A stretch of 64,000 nucleotides of DNA from Paenibacillus vietnamensis (GTDB lineage Bacteria > Bacillota > Bacilli > Paenibacillales > Paenibacillaceae). The translations under genes were made by a program, and so were the position numbers. Below the pieces are notes generated by a model. It had not been told where the DNA came from. It searched no databases and saw nothing but the letters and a program-made list of their open reading frames with translations. The stretch lies in the NCBI RefSeq assembly GCF_020169515.1, contig NZ_JAHMHW010000001.1, positions 558,001-622,000 of the forward strand. Direction: 5' to 3'. Within the stretch, counting starts at the first letter, position 1, and every line of letters begins with the position of its first letter. This document shows positions 60,980 to 64,000 of this stretch, piece after piece.

Positions 60980-62134
60980 GCCCTTGACGGGCTCAATTCG
61001 GGTCGACTCCCTGGAAATACTGAGAAGCACACCTACAGACATTAAGCAAAAGAGCAGGGATGAGCCTCCGTAGCTAATGAACGGGAGCGTAACGCCCGTT
61101 AGAGGGATGGTGGCCGTAACCCCGCCGATATTGACGAAGGCTTGAATGGCGAGCAATCCGACGATGCCGGTGCCGACGACCGTACCGTACGAATCCGGAC
61201 AGCGGAGGGCAACGATCAGGCCGCGCCACAAGAAGAAAAGGTAGAACAGCAGGAACACCGTGCTTCCGATAAACCCTAATTCTTCCGCGATGATGGCGAA
61301 AATAAAATCGTTATACGGATACTGCAAGTAGTGCAGCTTCTGAACGCTTTCTCCGAAGCCGGCCCCTGTAATGCCTCCGTGACCTAAAGCCTGCAAGGAG
61401 GAAACCAAGTGCCACCCCGAATCCTGTGAGTCGCTGAGCGGATCCCTGAAGATAGTCAGCCGATCGATCCGGTACGACCAGGCGTCTCTTACCTTTTCGG
61501 AGACGGCCATCGACAAGCTGATCAGTACGGCGAGAATGACCGAAATGAGTGATCCCGATACGAAGATTTGCTTCAAATTCGCACCGCCGGCCAAAATCAT
61601 AACGGCGGCGCTTGCCGCCAGCACCAGGCAGGAGCCCAGATCCGGCTGCAGCATAATAACCGCACAAACGACCCCGACAATGACAATGACCGGGACCAGT
61701 CCCTTCTTGAAGCTGCGGAACTTATCGCCCTTCTTCGTAATCAGGGCGCCCAGATATAAAATGATAGCGAGCTTTGCGGGCTCGGTCGGCTGTATGCCTA
61801 ACGTGCCGATGCCGAACCAGCTTTTGGCACCGTTAATATCCTTTCCGACAAACGGAACGAGCAGCAGCATGATCATTACGGGAATAAAAAATAGCATAAA
61901 GAAGCGCTTGAACACCAAATAGCGCAAATTCATCACCAGCAGCATGACGAAAACGCCGAGCCCGGCCCATAAGAACTGACGCTTAGTGAAATACAAGGCA
62001 TCGTTATAGGTTACAACCGCCACGCTCGAGCTTGCGCTGAACACCATCACAAGCCCGAAGCCGACGAGAAGAAGCGTTAAGATGAGGAGCAGAAAGTCCG
62101 GTCTTCCACGGCTACCGTTCTGCGTAGCTTTCAT
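60971..62134 (-). CDS. ftsW: FtsW/RodA/SpoVE-family peptidoglycan polymerase
   Basis: SEDS glycosyltransferase that polymerises lipid II with a class B PBP, 387 aa, 10 predicted segments. Landmarks are GLVMVFSASSSVAV, the long loop GTLGIQPTEPAKLAIILYLGA with the Glu-Pro motif, the GGWH-like DSGWHLVSSLQALGHGG, and ILP-type segment GVTLPFISYGGSSLLF. ATG 62134 with AAGGGG inside the yugN end. It could serve division or sporulation (SpoVE); sequence alone does not decide. Confidence 0.88.
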   Translation of the reverse strand: MKATQNGSRGRPDFLLLILTLLLVGFGLVMVFSASSSVAVVTYNDALYFTKRQFLWAGLGVFVMLLVMNLRYLVFKRFFMLFFIPVMIMLLLVPFVGKDINGAKSWFGIGTLGIQPTEPAKLAIILYLGALITKKGDKFRSFKKGLVPVIVIVGVVCAVIMLQPDLGSCLVLAASAAVMILAGGANLKQIFVSGSLISVILAVLISLSMAVSEKVRDAWSYRIDRLTIFRDPLSDSQDSGWHLVSSLQALGHGGITGAGFGESVQKLHYLQYPYNDFIFAIIAEELGFIGSTVFLLFYLFFLWRGLIVALRCPDSYGTVVGTGIVGLLAIQAFVNIGGVTATIPLTGVTLPFISYGGSSLLFCLMSVGVLLSISRESTRIEPVKGKK

Positions 62135-62143
62135 AGCTGCCCC

Positions 62144-62488
62144 TTACACAAGCAATTGTTTGAGCTGCTGCAGCCGCTGCGTAGCCGTATTCATAATCGG
62201 CTGCGGGATCGGCGATTCATATTCAAGGCCATGCGGGAACGTAGATCGTCCGATGTATACGGATTCGATAACGAGAACGGCATGCGGCGATTCGAGCTTG
62301 CCTTCAACAGCGCGCGTAGCGATGCGCAGATAGTAGTCGGAGCCGCTGGCGCGATCCTCCAGCTTCAAGTCGTATGTAGCGCGATAATATTCCCACTGCC
62401 AACGGATAAAGCCAACCTTTTCGGCGGATTCGTCTAAATGTTCGAGTTCGCTTTTAACACCGTTAAGTCCGGTATTTTCAATAATCAT
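62144..62488 (-). CDS. YugN-like family protein
   Basis: Cytosolic protein of unknown role, 114 aa. IIENTGLNGVKSELEHLDES, GFIRWQWEYYRATYDLKLED and RIATRAVEGKLESPHAVLVI fit the YugN family as found in Paenibacillus. ATG 62488 follows GGGAGGA with a 6-base gap. ftsW starts 9 bases downstream, so both are one transcript. A hairpin element at 62504-62543 stands directly before the ribosome site. Confidence 0.75.
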   Translation of the reverse strand: MIIENTGLNGVKSELEHLDESAEKVGFIRWQWEYYRATYDLKLEDRASGSDYYLRIATRAVEGKLESPHAVLVIESVYIGRSTFPHGLEYESPIPQPIMNTATQRLQQLKQLLV

Positions 62489-62503
62489 GTTAGTTCCTCC
62501 CAA

Positions 62504-62543
62504 AGGTTTTGTGAAGCAAAACAGACGATACGAGCGTATGCTT
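62504..62543 (-). repeat. Dispersed hairpin element before the yugN ribosome site
   Basis: On the minus strand GTTTTGCTTCACAAAAC forms a hairpin, followed by CTTTGGGAGGA. Upstream of it AAGCATACG..CGT. The acuC leader has the same plan (GGTTTGCTGCGCAAACC, then TTTAGGAGGA). So it is a diverged copy of the 38-bp repeat of 43297-43448. Confidence 0.7.
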
Positions 62544-62807
62544 CCGATTCAATAGACATAAGTCATGCATTCTTTACCCATGATAGTATGTTTCCCCAGC
62601 TTGCGCAAGCCTTACTCCCGTTATTCAGAGCAATCAAAAGTGACATTTTCACGAAAAATTTTCGTCTCGCCTCTATCCGGCAGGATAAGCTTCCTATAAG
62701 AAGCCTTTATCTGTTAAACTAAATGGAATCAATTAGCGGTTCCGTCCCGGAGGCGGGCCGTTTCGACAGCATAAATTGGAACAAATACAGATAGGGAGGT
62801 TTGCGAT
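62544..62807. other. Intergenic stretch, divergent yugN / M20 gene
   Basis: Between the dispersed element and the M20 gene I see A/T-rich DNA with small inverted repeats (for example CTTGCGCAAG near 62600) and no ORF with a ribosome site. Promoters for both divergent genes must lie here, but none is clear. Confidence 0.4.
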
Positions 62808-63989
62808 ATGCAAACAGGGGATATCGTAGATCAAACACTTCAGCAATTATATCCGCAGATGGTGCGCTGGCGCAGACATCTTCACCAATATCCGGAGCTG
62901 TCGTTCCACGAGCGGGTGACGGCCGGCTGGATCGCATCCCAATTAACGGAGCTCGGATGCGACGTCAGAACGGATGTCGGCGGCCACGGACTTATCGCTT
63001 CGATAAAGGGAGATCTGCCGGGCCCAGTTGTGGCCCTGCGTGCCGATATCGACGCATTGCCGATTCAGGACGAGAAAACATGCGAATATGCTTCGAAAAT
63101 TCCAAACGTCATGCATGCCTGCGGCCACGACGCCCATACCGCAACGCTCCTGGCCATTGCCGCCTATTATTCGGCTAACCGGGCGCAGCTGAAAGGCGAG
63201 AGGCGACTGCTGTTTCAGGCGGCGGAGGAGGTAACGCCAGGCGGCGCTCTGCCGATGATCAATGACGGGGCTCTGGAAGGGGTTGACGCGATTTACGGCG
63301 TACATTTGTGGACTCCGCTTGCCTCAGGGCTTGTCGCATCGAAGCCGGGGCCGTTCATGTCGGCAGCCGATGAATTCGTTATCGATATCATTGGGCGCGG
63401 CGGCCACGGCGGGCTCCCGCATCAGGCGGTTGATTCGATTATGATCGGGTCGGCCCTGGTCCAGGCGGTGCAATCGATCGTAAGCCGCAGCGTCAATCCG
63501 CTTCATCCCGCCGTGGTCACGATCGGTTCGTTCCAGGCGGGCTCGACGAATAACATTATCGCGGAGCGGTGCAGGATGAAGGGGACGGTCAGATCCTTCG
63601 ACGAGCAGACGAGATGGCTGATCCATGAGCGGCTCGAGTCGCTTATCCGCCACACCTGCAGTATGTATGGGGCGGAGCATGAATACCAGATGAGGATCGG
63701 TTATCCGCCTGTCGTCAACGACGAGACCGAAGCGGAACGGTTTTTCAATGTCGGCCGCCGGTTATTCGGCGAGCAATCCGTCCAGCTTTCAGAAGCGATT
63801 ACGATAGCCGAGGATTTTTCCTATTATTTGCAAAAGGTTCCCGGGTGCTTTATGTTCGTGGGGGCGGGAAGCGAGGAATGCGGAGCGGTATACTCGCATC
63901 ACCATCCGAAATTCGATATCAACGAAAGAGCGATGCTGCAAGCTGCACGTCTGCTTATTGGAATGGCCGAAGATTTCGTTCATGGATGA
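62808..63989 (+). CDS. M20D-family amidohydrolase (N-acyl amino acid/hippurate hydrolase type)
   Basis: Zinc- or manganese-dependent hydrolase, 393 aa. The metal motifs are MHACGHDAHTATLL, FQAAEE and the late SHHHPKFDINE; the dimer lid shows GRGGHGGLPHQAVDS. This places it with N-acyl-L-amino acid amidohydrolase, hippurate hydrolase and IAA-amino acid hydrolase; the natural substrate is unknown. ATG 62808 follows AGGGAGG with a 9-base spacer. It ends 10 bases before the window edge. Confidence 0.92.
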   Translation: MQTGDIVDQTLQQLYPQMVRWRRHLHQYPELSFHERVTAGWIASQLTELGCDVRTDVGGHGLIASIKGDLPGPVVALRADIDALPIQDEKTCEYASKIPNVMHACGHDAHTATLLAIAAYYSANRAQLKGERRLLFQAAEEVTPGGALPMINDGALEGVDAIYGVHLWTPLASGLVASKPGPFMSAADEFVIDIIGRGGHGGLPHQAVDSIMIGSALVQAVQSIVSRSVNPLHPAVVTIGSFQAGSTNNIIAERCRMKGTVRSFDEQTRWLIHERLESLIRHTCSMYGAEHEYQMRIGYPPVVNDETEAERFFNVGRRLFGEQSVQLSEAITIAEDFSYYLQKVPGCFMFVGAGSEECGAVYSHHHPKFDINERAMLQAARLLIGMAEDFVHG

Positions 63990-64000
63990 ATCGCTGCCGT

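Overview
The window is a chromosomal segment of a spore-forming Gram-positive bacterium. Its gene content and protein similarity fit the Paenibacillus group (Paenibacillaceae) best. Supporting signs are AGGAGG-type ribosome sites with frequent GTG/TTG starts, a Spo0E-like phosphatase, CcpA, YlaN, the acsA/acuA/acuC cluster, a T-box before tyrS, an rpsD leader, a floT operon with a sigma-W-like promoter, stalk and SLH proteins, and lipoproteins with lipoboxes. Most of the DNA is ordinary, moderately GC-rich core genome. The one clearly AT-rich island, about 12.65-13.45 kb, is a transposon relic.

Region by region. 0-0.3 kb: 3' end of pyrE. 0.4-7.5 kb: a tightly packed five-gene operon with an ABC ATPase, a membrane-fusion lipoprotein, a large FtsX-type permease, a second ABC ATPase with an AbrB-like tail, and a solute-binding lipoprotein. 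7.6-16.8 kb: small genes (2H phosphoesterase, ung, an SLH protein, an MBL hydrolase, DUF families), four tRNAs, a Spo0E-like gene and a decayed tnpB whose promoter carries a perfect SOS box. 16.9-26.3 kb: arginine decarboxylase and three exporters (MFS, a TetR-controlled ABC-2 system, an RND pump). 26.5-34.6 kb: two oxidoreductases, a frameshifted gene, 6-phosphogluconate dehydrogenase, aroK-aroA and a repeat protein. 34.7-46 kb: carbon metabolism, with a PTS EIICBA overlapping ptsI, then ccpA-mtnN, then divergent acuA-acuC and acsA. 46-54 kb: PBP1A, T-box-tyrS, nfeD-floT, rpsD. 54-64 kb: a GAF-GGDEF protein, a lipoprotein, an M29 aminopeptidase, a truncated HPr-like protein, ylaN, a Ca2+/H+ antiporter, Asp23, yugN-ftsW and an M20 amidohydrolase.

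How the genes connect. CcpA, the PTS genes and acsA/acuAC form one carbon-control theme, with a CcpA (cre) site predicted just downstream of the acsA -10 box. AcuA and AcuC are the expected acetylase and deacetylase of AcsA, but acuB is absent between them and a four-copy 38-bp repeat lies there instead. One hairpin half of that repeat recurs just upstream of the yugN-ftsW ribosome site, so it is a dispersed 5'-UTR element. The features most worth a second look are this repeat, the AbrB-tailed ATPase operon, the SOS-box tnpB relic and the HPr-like protein that lacks the His-15 segment.
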